Assembly: GCA_905221605.1 (NCBI GenBank)
Contig: CAJNDS010002430.1
Location: 127,520 to 191,519 of the forward strand
Direction of reading: 5' to 3'
Source: Symbiodinium natans
Taxonomy: Eukaryota; Sar; Dinophyceae; Suessiales; Symbiodiniaceae
DNA length: 64,000 nucleotides
Part shown: in pieces, positions 33,030 through 43,702 of the stretch
How the letters are laid out: every line of letters starts with the position of its first letter
Numbering within the stretch: position 1 is the first letter of the stretch
Program-made: the position numbers and the translations under genes
Notes under the pieces: model-generated
What the model was told of the DNA's origin: nothing
The model's database searches: none
What the model saw: only the letters and a program-made list of their open reading frames with translations

Positions 33030-34400
33030 ACGCAGCATGCACTGCGCCCGCTGCAGAATGCCTGCTTTTTTTCCTGCAGAACAGCAAGCCACGGGCTCGG
33101 AGTAAGGGTTTCTGGAGCTCCTCCAAAGAAAAAGGCCCTCCAAACCATCCAAGCCATCCAAGCCATCCAAGGTCCGAGGCCCTGGGGTGACTCCCTGAAC
33201 TTCGGTAGGCCCGGGATCCCTCCGCTGCCCAGCAAGGAAGAAACGAAAAACATCCAACTCACGTCGTGCACGAGTCAACAGCTATGTGGATTTAGAGGCA
33301 GGCTGCGTTGCGTATCGAGGCTTGCGGAACCTTGCTGCGGATTATCACATCATAATGCCCAGACGCAGCCGCCTGTATCCCGTGAGCAGCCATCTCCTTT
33401 ACGCCACCAGAACACCAACACCTGCGTGCAACTTCTTATGGATTCGCAGGAGTTCCGTGAGCTTGGAGGTTTCGGGCGTACCGGAAACATCCTCAGTGGA
33501 CGAAACACACCCCCAACTGCACAGAGGGTTTGCTAAGGCTCTAGTCTAACTGAAGGGCTCAGGCTCAATTCATGGCCAGGGCTGGGTTCAAGGGACATCT
33601 CGAGGCTAAACTGGCTTCTGCAATGTGTGAGTACAAACATCTACTTCAGCAGAGGCTCTTCAAGACAAACGGGGGAATTGCTACCGCTGTCTTGCTCAGA
33701 TGCTTCATCCTGAATGTCCCTGAAACTGAAGCCCTCATCACAGTCTTTACTGGGGCTCCAAAGCTTTACTTAGCAGCTCCGAGCAATCAAACACCTCCCG
33801 CCTCCAGCAGCTGCCACAGGGATCAGCCGAGGCAGGGTAGCGTCCAAGAGGAGTTGACCCATTGTTTCAACTTCGGCGCCGCTCGCATGTACCAGTACTA
33901 CTTTGCGTTGGTGGGTGAAGCCCGTCGAAGCTCAAATCTGCAGTACGCATTCAAAGCTGCCAATGAAACTTGATGATTTGCATCCTTGATCCATCGCAGC
34001 TGATGTCATGCATCCCCCACAAACTGAGTACAGCAGACCCCCAGGTGCTCAGGAAGTCGAGCCTGCAACATCTGCATACATGAATATGTAGCTGTCTCAT
34101 GGTACGAGCTATGGTATAGATAAAGTGCCATCGCCCAACATGTGAAAGACCATGAATGTGATACAGCTCTGGTCGCTGCGCAATCCCTCAACATACTGGA
34201 CCCACGAAATTAATACTGCAAGGCCTGAGAGGAACTTCTACCTGATTGGGTACAGGGATGGTACCTACTCCAGGACGCCGGGTTATCAGCTAGTGGGAAG
34301 AACATGGTCGTAACCGCCTTGAAAGGCGACTTCGGCCAGCCACGCAACCAGCGGAGATCAAGCGGCATGACCAGCAACACCGACGAGCAGGTTGCAGGAT
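33030..34400. other. Unassigned region upstream of ROCO copy A
   Basis: Holds a 133-codon plus-strand open frame (33572-33973) with no recognised domain and a short CCATCCAAG tandem repeat at about 33145-33172. May contain the promoter or first exons of copy A; nothing specific is visible. Confidence 0.35.
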
Positions 34401-34409
34401 GATATGAGC

Positions 34410-37400
34410 GATGGTGAAGACTATTCCGCAACCGCAGAGACCCAAGATGAGGACTGGAGCGAGGTACCGTAAAGTCAAGCCCTCATGGCGGGGCAGGAGG
34501 ACACCGCAGCCTAGGCCCTGGCCGCCATTCAGCAGGCCAAGCGCACCGTGCGGGTGGCCAGGACAAAGCAGCATACCATCCGCATGTCGCGGAAGTACTA
34601 CGGCGATGATCCTTCAGGCAGAACTTCAGAACAGAGAATGCTTCTTTCGCACCCAATCGTGATGACAGCGAGATGACCTGCCTGAGGTGTGGAAGAATTG
34701 GGCACCGGGCCACAAAAGACCAAGGAGAAGCCCCTGATGAGCAAGCGTGATCGAGCAGAAGCTGCGGGTCTGGGATAGGAAGTCCTGGATGGCGGGGCCA
34801 CACGGACTTTGGGTATGGTGGCAGCCAATGAAGCGGCGATGGCCCGCAACCGGCAGAAGAAAGGTGAAGATGGCATTGCCAGTGTGGACACCACGGATTC
34901 GTGTACAGTGGAGAGGCACAGCGCGTACTATCCAGCTCAAGTTGCAGGCAAATAGCAAGGGAGCGGGCCTCCAGGCGCACACCCTGGGCAAGAGCGGAGG
35001 GCCAATCCTCCTCAGTGTGGCCACCTTGCGGTTTGTCGGGGCCCTGCTCGACTTCGAGAATGAGTTGCTGACCCTGCGGGCCTTGGATAGTGGATGATAC
35101 CCCTTCAGTCGCTCTCAGGCCACCAGCCGATTGACCTTACGGAAGATCTGTTCGAAGATGCCTACGTGACCAAGCAAGCAGTTCCCAGTTTGAAGATGTA
35201 CGTAGGGGACGTAGAGTAGGGACATCTCCTCATGTCTGAACAGCCGGAGAGCACCACTCAAGAGAGCAACAACGGGTTCGAACCTAGTAAATCAAGAGAT
35301 CCTTCGGAACGATGTCTGAGGGTAGATCAGTTCGTTGTCGAACGCTTGAAGACATTACTGATCCCATTTCTGAGCAGACTGTACATACCATGCAGCAGCG
35401 TGACTTCTCGAGTCGTAGCCTGCAATCGTGTAACAATCGTTGCGACTTCGTGGTGCAACATGGATCGCCTCAACAAGGCTCAGCTGAAGGGCAAGCTGCA
35501 GGAGTTCAGGGAAACTCCTCCCAGCAGCTGGACATGTCCGGAGCTGCGCCAACGACCTCGCGAGCTCAATGGAGTATACACCAGCCAGCAGAAGGAACTT
35601 CATATGCTACATGTCATGTTGTCCGGAAACGAAACAGTGGCCCACCTCGAGACCAAGGCCCTGAACCACTTGCACGAGACCGTCGAGAGCCACAGCCAAG
35701 ATGTGAAGATGTGGTGGGGGTTGGACGTCATCGGCGAACCTGACGTACTTCTGGAGCTCAAGACGCAGAAGCCACAATACGTGGAGTAGCTGCAGATAGA
35801 CTTGCAGGGAGACAAAGTGAACCCTCGCATGCAGGCGAATCAACCGCTCCACAAAGTCGAGGAGACAGGGCTGGACAATGCGCAGTTGGAAAGCTCCAAC
35901 TGCACTTGAAAGCCACGGCCAAATTCTCCGTCGAACCCGAGGCCGACGAGGACAAGGATCCGATGAAGTGTGTCAGCGGCTCCAAGACCACGAAGGCGGC
36001 GAGTCGGCGAGTGCGAGTGGCGACAAGGCTACAAGTTCCACCAGCGAGATGGCCGACATCATGAAGAAGCTTGTGGGTGTGGTGCAGCTCCACACCGAGG
36101 TCAAGGAGTTGAAGAGCGAGGGGAGTCGACGACCTCGCAAGCCGTTCGAAGGTCACAAGGAGCACGAGTCGCTTCAGGGCCCAAAGCGGTGTTTGACGTC
36201 GACGTAGAGGATCGGGACCTGGAGGCGATTGAGGGTGCACCAAGCTTAGGCGTTTCTTGCAGTGGAGCAATATGAGCAATGGCGTTAGAGCGTCGTGACC
36301 TTAGTGACGGCAAGGCTCGTCAGATGGAGGAACCGTCTCATGCAGTGATTCCTGACATACTCCAAAAGCTTAGCGGGCGTAGCGACAATGGAGTGCAGAG
36401 GCCTGTGCTTATGGAAGTGGCGCGCGTGCCGAATAGTCCGCTCACTCAGGCAGTTCACGAGGACCAGACAAAAGGTGGAAGCAGTAGCAACAGTCGTCCT
36501 CGTCGGCCACCAGGAGCTCTAAGACAGGAAGGCTTTGCTCAAGCAGAGGCATGGTGGACGATGGTATCAGACAACCATTGGGATGAAACAGCAGCAGGTT
36601 CGCCGAGGAAGCGCCGCAGTCGCCATCGAGATTGAGATGCCTGTCAGCAACCGTGATTGGCAAGCACCTTACGCGGACATGACTGGATACTCCATTGGTG
36701 CACTCAAACGTGGAGCGATGGAGGTAAGCGAGCACCGGCTATCAACAGAAGACAAAGACAAATATCGAAATGCGAAATCTGTAGAAGTTATACCTGCCAA
36801 GGCGTTTGAGGCCATTGGCGCCGAATGGACAACTCCGAGGTATGATCTCGGGGCATGTAGATGACTTCGTGTTCAGCGGCCGCTCCGACGACGAGGAGTG
36901 GCAAGCCGTTCTGGAAAAGATTCGACAAAGGCCTCAAGGGGGTGACTGGGAGGACGAGAAGTTCGCCTCGCTATGTTGAAGGTCTTCAAGAGGTTCCCAT
37001 CAACTCCAACCACCGCAAGGACCGTAAGAGCCCGACAACGGAAAAGGAGAAGAGTCAACGTTCAGCTGAGGGCAGTACTGGGAGGCCTTTCATGGCATGC
37101 GCAGCAAGTTGCGCCTCATCTTTCTGCTGAGGTCAGTCTTCTTCGGTCCGAGGTTTACCGCACGCAAGGACCATCAAATGGTCATCCACTCAGCCACTGG
37201 GATTTTACGCCTGGATCAGACGCGCTGTGATGGTGGCAGTACTCAAGGGATTCTGGTGCGAACAGGACCTTTGGGTTTGCTGAATGAGCAGCTTGGTAAG
37301 CTTAGCTTGGTTTCTTGGCATTCGGGCCTGCCGCTCGCCAGGAGGGCGGCGGTCAATGGAGAGGATGCTTTCTATTTTGCCAGGTATCAGTAGAGTGAGC

Positions 37401-37660
37401 TCTTGCACGGATCAGCCGACCTTGGCGATCCGGATGGACATGTGAGCCGGGTCCCAGGCTGCGTCATTACAGACTCCCGCAATGTGTATGACAAGCTGCA
37501 GTCCGAAGTCCTGGTCATCAAGGGAGCAGAAAAACGCTCCAATATGGAACTGTTGAGTTCGAAGGAAGCTTCACGAAACACCAGCCGGGTGGTGCGTCGG
37601 ACCATGTCGTGAACTAGAACCGTTTTGTCGAAAGCAACATTCTTGGAAAATCGTAGAGGA
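34410..37660 (+). mobile_element. Degenerate Ty1/copia retrotransposon
   Basis: Plus-strand fragments in copia order, in several frames: a gag-like RMSRKYYGDD; a damaged zinc knuckle CLRCGRIGHRA (34679 on, last Cys lost); an aspartic protease LDGGATRTLG (about 34785) followed by GGPILLSVATLRFVGALLDF; LNKAQLKGKLQEF (about 35470); TEDKDKYRNAKSVEV (about 36750); reverse transcriptase HVDDFVFSGRSDDEEW (about 36855-36905); and RNase H-like CVITDSRNVYDKL and VIKGAEKRSNMELL (about 37460-37560). No integrase core was found and no LTRs were recognised. Multiple stops and frameshifts make it non-autonomous. HVDDF in place of YVDD is common in dinoflagellate copia elements. Confidence 0.8.
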
Positions 37661-38014
37661 TGAACAGATGCGACCAGCCAGGAAGCGCCAAGCTGCAGGC
37701 TTGAATCCTTTGAGCTCGGAAATGGAAGAGAAGTCAGATGTTCTGAAAAAGAAAAACGGCGCCCTCTTTTTGGGGCACAAGGTGGCAGGTGAAACTTGCG
37801 TGCTCCCTCTTGAGGTCATCACGACTTCGCACGACTTTGGGGATGTTTGGGGGATCACTATCCAATTCCCATCTTGGGAGCGCTACCATCCACCGTGGGG
37901 GTCTCAGGAACATGATATGTTGGCATCGAGATGAAGGTGCAGGTTGCGAGGCTGCGAACACTTTGGGCTTTGAGAGCCTATAAACTATAATGTTGTCTGC
38001 TGATTAGTGTGGCG

Positions 38015-38105
38015 ACCCCCCCCCCCCCCCCTCAACAAATGGACTCCGCTCTTTAGTATGTATGGGGGGGGGGGGGGGGGGCGGGGGGAGGTCTGGCTTT
38101 ATATG
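38015..38105. repeat. Poly-C then poly-G tracts
   Basis: A run of about 16 C (near 38018-38033) and a run of about 17 G with one C break (near 38065-38090), about 30 bases apart: a potential long hairpin or G-quadruplex site, and a likely sequencing-error spot. Confidence 0.8.
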
Positions 38106-38265
38106 ATTTTAAAAGGGGTGAGACTGTCTGAAACTAAAAGGGATCCATACGATTTCAAGAGGGATGAGTTTATTTGAATTTACAAGGGATTATATGATGT
38201 TAAAAGGGATCCACATGATTTTAAAATGGATGAGTTTATATGAATTTACAGGGGATCCATCTATC
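38100..38265. repeat. AT-rich tandem repeat, about 50 bp period
   Basis: Phrases of the type GGATCCAYATGATTTYAAAAGGGATGAG and TTTATTTGAATTTACA recur three to four times. Compositionally unlike the GC-rich neighbours; sits between the copia remnant and the duplication junction. Confidence 0.7.
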
Positions 38266-38999
38266 CCAACCAAGCCAGCCTGAAAAAAAACAATATAATT
38301 CCGGGGGACCAAAAGCTTTATATTATACGGCATTCGGGCAGCTGGACTGCCCCCTTTGAAATTTGATTGCCCGGCCTCGGTACAAAAGAATTTAATAAGT
38401 AAATCTTGGTTTTGGGGCTGGCCTGGAGACTGAAGATTTCAGGGCCCGACAACCTCAGGCTTCCAGGTTTCAGGCTTTAAGCCTTTGATCTTTGGTCTCT
38501 CAGGCTCAGTTCAGAAGCGATTTCTAGACAACAACGCCATTCAACAGCCTCGCCGAAATTTTGCATCGCCCGACTTTTTTTCACAATTCCGGGGGACCTC
38601 CTCAAATAGACCCCCTGAAGAGTTTTTGGAGTTTTTTCACGATTCCGGGGGGGCACACTAATCAGGATACAACATTAAAGCCGATGTCGGCCGCGCTATT
38701 TGGGGCTCCCGCAGGCTTCTGCTCTGCTCTCTTACGCAACGGGTTGCGCGTTGGGGGGAACGTGCTGCAGCTTCCTGGCGTGGAGCACCACACTTGCCAC
38801 CCAAAGCCCTGAAACCCGACGGCCAAACCCTCGACTCAACGCTGAGTCTGAGGCCTCGGGCGGGCTTGGGTTCCGGAGGGCTTTATTGTCTCTTTCAAGT
38901 CTTGCAAGTAGGTCTCTGCTTGCGACCTTGTGGGGAGGTTGAGGCTTGGGGAATTTGGAGGTTCGGCTTTGGGTTCTTTGGGGTTTGGGTTTGAGTGCA

Positions 39000-40480
39000 G
39001 GTAGAGAGGTATCAGAGTTTAAGGTTTAGGGCGACTCAAGATCTGAACCTGTCTAGGCCCGTGATGGCCCAGGCACGTAGGGCTCAGGTATTTAGGGCCA
39101 ATCACAGCCTGACATTTTCATGTACCGCGAGGCTGCATGCTGGAGTCGTATACTACGGCCCTGCACTCACGTTAATTGCGCAAAGCTCTGAAAGGCCAGG
39201 TACATGGATCCATCTTCCGAAGACAGCTTGGAACACATACCAGTCCTAGACAAAAGAGCAGTGGACCCACCGTGTCCTAAAGGCAGTAGAACATGACAGA
39301 AGCCATCTCTCTGAGCTGTTCGATTGTATCCTGCCTTCTCGCTCCGCGACCGGTGCCATCCCCTTTCCCACAGGGTTATATGTCAGGGCATCTTGCGCTG
39401 ATCTTCCATGATGCATGTTTCACATGCACCCCTGCGGGCACTACATGTCCCACATTAACAGACTGGGCTGAGCTCGCTTCACGAGATCCGCCGGCTCAAG
39501 TTGGAGTCTTCTCCAAGCTTCGCTCCCCTGAGTGCACGTCGGGGAGTGACCAGTCTACACGCAGCTCCAAAACCTTTTTTGGAACCCCTTCCCCTCGAGA
39601 ATACATCTCAATACCTGGGGAAGAGGCAGGAAGCAGAAATGAATGTTGCAGGGGTCTGAGATGCTCTTTGTTTAGGATTGGGCTCGGAATGGTGGTCTGG
39701 AAAACTGTTTTCTGCAAAAAAAGACCTGGTATTCTCGAGCAGCCAGGGAATACGCGAAGGTATTCGGGGAAAGGGGGGGGGGATGATCTGGGCATCCCTT
39801 CCGGGGCAGCCAGAAATTTGCGGGAATGTATTCTGGAGGGAGGAGGGGAAAGTACTCTGCAATACTCCTTCCGGGTGTAGACATGAATATAATGACCAAA
39901 GAAGCAAATCGTACAGATCGGAATCCTCGGAACATCTGACGCGAAGCTGGGTCCGTCGACGTCTGAGCTCAGCAACAAGCCCCGAATACGTTTAATAGAG
40001 CGGCGTCTGACTCTGGCACGGTCGGCTACGTGCTGAAACGGGACGCGGCACACAGCGGTACATATAGAAGTCCACCCGCGCGCGCCTCGCGAGTTCTGCG
40101 GACTCCGAGTGTCCTGAGCCGAGCAAAATCGAACATCAATATTGGAACGAAGTTCGAGGCACAGAAAAACACCGGGCCATCCAACGCCTAGCGAGATCCA
40201 CATCTATCTTCATGCAGAGCAGCTCCAAACTCCCCACCTCTTCATCCCGAGTCGTCTGCTGCCTTGGCAGCTGTAGTTTCAGGTCAAACTCCGAAGCGGC
40301 TGCCATGGCGCTCCAGCACACACAAAAGTCCAGCAGCTAACAACATTAAAAACCGAGTGGCTGCATTTCGCGCAGAGCCGCGAGGCGCATCTAGCCACCG
40401 AGGATGTGGTCGCCACTCCCGGTCGCACGGACGTCGCCAGGCTGGAGGAAGAGACCAGCATGCTCAAACTCTGCTGGCGA
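39000..40480. other. 3' flank of ROCO copy B, no gene recognised
   Basis: Counterpart of 6441-7790. Contains an extra segment at about 39740-39795 absent from unit 1. Not read as coding. Confidence 0.5.
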
Positions 40481-40534
40481 TGAACATTTCAAAGCAAAAC
40501 CGTCCTCGGCCCCAGCCTTGGCAGCCGCGAGCTC
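40400..40534 (-). CDS. Probable coiled-coil end exon (copy B)
   Basis: After CGTTGCAG it reads ELAAAKAGAEDGFALK then CSSPAEFEHAGLF. Counterpart of the copy A coiled-coil exons but shortened in the middle and with a different tail, so the C-termini of the two proteins would differ, or this end has decayed. Confidence 0.3.
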
Positions 40535-41147
40535 CTGCAACGGCTTTGCAGCTGCAAATGTGCGCTCTGTCCTGTCTCCCGTCTCCCTCACTGCGAAATC
40601 CTGCCAACGGTGCAATAACGTCCTGAGCATTCAGTTTCGTCGGATTGTTGGGGACACCCCTATAACTATAACCCCCTAAGTACTCATTAGTTGGCAGGCA
40701 GAACCCAGCTGCTTCGGGTGCCGCTCCTGGGTGCCACGGGTCCGCCGGAACTGGGCCGCGCGGATGCCCCTCACCCTGGCAGCCTGCGAAGGGGCTTCGA
40801 GAGCAAATGCATTCAGCCTTCACATTTTTTTGCACCGAGGCCTCCTGGCTGGGAGCTTCGGACGGCGCTTGAGGTCGGAGCCCACTGCCACCAGTCTCCT
40901 GCTCTGTGGCCCCCTTCCTCCCCAGTGTGCCTGTGCCTTTGCCTCGTGTCGAATATTCCCAGGCCCGGCGTTCGACCCAGATATCACGGCCTCGTCAGCA
41001 GCCGCAGCGCCTGACACAAAATTACACCACTAATGGGCAGCTAGGGAGACCTAGCAGCGCGCCCTTAGTGAGCGGAGCTGTCCAACCGCGAGCTCCGAAT
41101 TGGCAATGCATGGTGTCGGGCCTGGAGGCAAATCCAGGCCCAGGCAC

Positions 41148-41182
41148 CTTGTGAGGTGGACATCAAAATTGCCGCCACGAGG
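41148..41182 (-). CDS. Small 35-nt exon (copy B)
   Basis: Same length and splice signals as 8456-8490 of copy A: ATTTGCAG acceptor and GT donor (ACAAG then GTGCCTGG). Confidence 0.4.
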
Positions 41183-41216
41183 CTGCAAATACACCCAGGC
41201 CAACACCCACACTCGC

Positions 41217-41284
41217 CTGTAGCACAGAAGATCCATGTGCCGCTGCAGGCCCGAAAGGACGTTGTCCGCTTCCAACGCTTTGAC
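41217..41284 (-). CDS. 68-nt exon downstream of the EEP domain (copy B)
   Basis: Reads VKALEADNVLSGLQ then RHMDLLCYR. Acceptor GGGTAG, GC donor (CTACAG then GCGAGT). Same length as copy A exon 8531-8598. Confidence 0.5.
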
Positions 41285-41329
41285 CTACCCATGCTTCTGG
41301 TGACTATCAGATTTTGCAAAACCCGGCAC

Positions 41330-41480
41330 TGCACTTCACTTCCAAGCAGTCCTTCAAGAGGTGAGCGGGCGACAGAGACGCGATACTGTCGATCCTCTTC
41401 GGGAGCAACGAAGCCTGACTGCGGCAGCGGTGAAACCTTCTCCGAAACAAACAAACCATGTTCTGATCGGCCTCACTGTC
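41330..41480 (-). CDS. EEP domain, C-terminal exon (copy B)
   Basis: Reads DSEADQNMVCLFRRR then PKRIDSIASLSPAHLL. Counterpart of 8640-8831. The expected SDH motif is not visible; the 3' part differs from copy A and the border is uncertain. Confidence 0.45.
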
Positions 41481-41629
41481 CTTTGCACATGAGGGCCATG
41501 ACACTGCTACATTTTGCCACATGCTGCCACATGCCGCCACGCTGCATCACAGATGTTGGTCGGGTACGGGATCGCTGCAAAGTGCACCTCTGTCAACTTG
41601 CCCGTCTGTCTGAGTAGCGGGCCAATCGC

Positions 41630-41825
41630 CTGGCGGCGAGCAGAGTGTCATGTATGACAGGGCATTCTCGAGATCCTAGGCAGCTCCTGACTGCCGGCCT
41701 CTTGAGGGAAGTTCAGGTCGCCGGCCAGCAGAGTGGGGACGGAGCCGCAATCCTCTTTGACGAGGCCGGCGACGCAGTCGCAGAACTCCAGCCGCGCGGG
41801 ACCGTAGGGCCGGCCCGGGAGGTGC
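41630..41825 (-). CDS. EEP domain, GDLN exon (copy B)
   Basis: Contains GDLNF (41708-41722) after CGSVPTLLA. GC donor (CCAG then GCGATT). Longer than copy A's exon by 20 nt near its 3' end. Confidence 0.6.
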
Positions 41826-42079
41826 CTCGATTGAGGCCCCTAAGAGGAAAATATTTAACAAGAGAACCCAACCAAGGCTTGCGGAGGCAACATCACCGTT
41901 CCACTGCCCAATGGCAAGCTGCGTGGTGATGACCCGGAGCTGGCCATCGTCGCCCGCTTCTCCCAGCCAGTGAAAGAGGGCCACGGCAACAACCTGCATG
42001 AATGAGTGCAGCAGCGACAGCTCTTCCGCAAAACGTACATGATTGCACCTTAATCCAATCACGCACAAGACCCCGAGGC

Positions 42080-42154
42080 CTTCTTCGGCTCGGACGCGTA
42101 CGGATAGCACCGGAAGTCACGGAGCGCCAGGAAGGTCTTATCGAAGATGATTGC
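42080..42154 (-). CDS. EEP domain, 75-nt internal exon (copy B)
   Basis: Reads AIIFDKTFLALRDF then RCYPYASEPKK. Acceptor TTGCAAAG lies immediately 3' of a long (TG)n tract on the coding strand, a feature not shared by copies A or C. Confidence 0.6.
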
Positions 42155-42160
42155 CTTTGC

Positions 42161-42164
<4 letters not shown>

Positions 42165-42257
<93 letters not shown>

Positions 42258-42272
42258 CAACACACACACAAC

Positions 42273-42328
<56 letters not shown>
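42165..42328. repeat. (CA)n microsatellite at a splice acceptor
   Basis: About 160 bp of CA with two ACAACAACAC interruptions; on the gene strand it is (TG)n ending about 11 nt before the exon at 42154. Copies A and C have only GTGCGTGTGG there, so the tract expanded in copy B. Confidence 0.95.
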
Positions 42329-42330
<2 letters not shown>

Positions 42331-42439
42331 GCCCTCAGTTGTTCACATTCCACTCTCGGGATGTCTCATTATGTCATAGAGCTGCTGCCGTGGGGGTCAT
42401 TGGATGGGATTAGGATGATGCGTGGAATCGCCAGCCGAA

Positions 42440-43143
42440 AGAGCACAATGGCAAAGCATGCGAGTCGGCCCCCCGCATCATTTAATCGCACCCTCTTCCC
42501 AGCCTCCTGGTTCTTCTGGCTCCTGTCCGTGCCCGTGCAGAGCATGCCATAGCCTTCCGCAAGCAGCTCCGCCTCCAGCAGGTCGAGCAGCTCGGACCAG
42601 CACTCCTGCAGGCAGAGGACAGCTTTCGGACGCGTCTCGTGGCACAGCATCTCCATGACGGCATCGACGATCTCCTGGGCCCTCTGCTCGGCACTGATCT
42701 GCTGCAATCGGGCGCCCTTGAGCCCCTGCAAGTCTTCCTCGATGAACTTCATGTAGTGCCTGTTTAGGATGTTCCAGGAGCAGACGTAGAGGCTCTTGCT
42801 CGGCCCCTCCTGACCACTTCCGGTTTTCATGTTCATGGCCACCTGGGCCCCGACGGGCAGATGGTCTGAGGGGAAGTCCCACGACTGCCGGAGGGGCTCG
42901 ACGATGGGGCGCTTGAAGTTCTGCGAGCTTCCGAACCAGTTGACCACCGCAAGCTCCACGCAGCCCTCCAGCACATCATGGACTTGTTCCAATACAGCTT
43001 CCCACGCGCTCGCCGGCAAGCTCATGACATCCTGTGAACCCTCCTGGACCTGGTGAAGTCTCGTCAGGACATCCTCGATGCATGCGCTACCATCCATTGC
43101 CGCCTCCCGTCCGGGCCCTTCCACCTTGAGCTGCACCTGGAGC
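42440..43143 (-). CDS. EEP domain, first exon with WNI and LQE motifs (copy B)
   Basis: Reads LQVQLKVEGPGREAAMDG, then VCSWNILNRHYMKF, KAVLCLQECWSELLDLL and, without interruption, EAELLAEGYGMLCTGT, QEAGKRVRLNDAGGR, LACFAIVLFRLAIPR. It gives the uninterrupted form of the exon that copy A has split by a 313-bp insertion. Asn (WN) and Glu (LQE) are the metal and active-site residues of the EEP superfamily. Acceptor AAG/GCTCC as in copy A. The donor is not fixed; the frame stays open to about 42372. Confidence 0.65.
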
Positions 43144-43365
43144 CTTCTCAAGCTTTCACCTGGGTGCCACATGGCACACGCATGCGCATGCCGGGAGCAA
43201 TCTAGTTTCCTTGTCTGAAGAGTTCCTACAGAATGCAGGTCTGAGGTAGCGGCTCAGACATGGAATGTCGTTCAGGGCTTCTCTGTGCAAGCTTGTCCTC
43301 AGGGGCACTGAAAGAACAGCAACGCTCAGATTTTGCACTTTCCCCAAAGCCGAACCGGGCATGGC

Positions 43366-43529
43366 CTCGACAGCATGTCCCGAAGTGTCTCCGCATGCGC
43401 GGCGACCTGCGCCAGCTGGGCCGGCCATCCTCCGAAGATCGGCTTCAGGGCCTGGAGCACAGCCAAGTGCTTCTCGACGTCGATGGACCGCTGCGCCAAG
43501 TACGCGCTGTGCTCCCACAGGCGTTTCGC
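43366..43529 (-). CDS. Alpha-helical linker exon (copy B)
   Basis: 164 nt, AKRLWEHSAYLAQRS, VEKHLAVLQALKPIFGG, WPAQLAQVAAHAETLRD. Acceptor CCCCCAG, GC donor (GTCGAG then GCCATG). Joins the preceding exon in phase 0 if the GT donor at 43702 is used. Confidence 0.55.
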
Positions 43530-43702
43530 CTGGGGGAGCTGCAAAAAAAAAAACGCCTTCCAACGTCGCATTTGAAACTTCAACCCTACCTGATGAGTTA
43601 CTTGGCAGCGTGCCTTGAGGCTTGGGAGATAAACATTAATCAGATAATCTAGACGTTGGGACATTCAGCCCTGTTCAGGCTTTCAGAAATCATCGTGGGC
43701 AC

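Larger units (their letters stand above)
6441..38999. repeat. Segmental tandem duplication, unit 1 (about 32.6 kb)
   Basis: The phrase starting GGTAGAGAGGTATCAGAG at 6441 recurs at 39000, and homology then runs to the window end with indels. Unit 1 carries ROCO copy A; the copia remnant at 34.4-37.7 kb lies near its right end. Offset to unit 2 is 32559 at the left edge and about 30970 near 33.0/64.0 kb, because the LRR arrays differ in length. Homology seen by eye; exact edges need alignment. Confidence 0.8.

Noticed and set aside
35270-35300. GGGTTCGAACC, similar to a tRNA T-arm
   Set aside because: No matching acceptor, D or anticodon arms around it; it lies inside the decayed copia element.
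41118-41150. 2A-like motif GLEANPGPG on the plus strand (GLEANRGPG in copy A near 8430)
   Set aside because: The first Asp of the D-x-E-x-N-P-G-P consensus is missing, copy A has lost the NPGP proline, and it lies antisense to the conserved EEP-side exons; most likely chance.
41893-42552. Open frames of Cys-Val or His-Thr repeats
   Set aside because: Translations of the (CA)n microsatellite.
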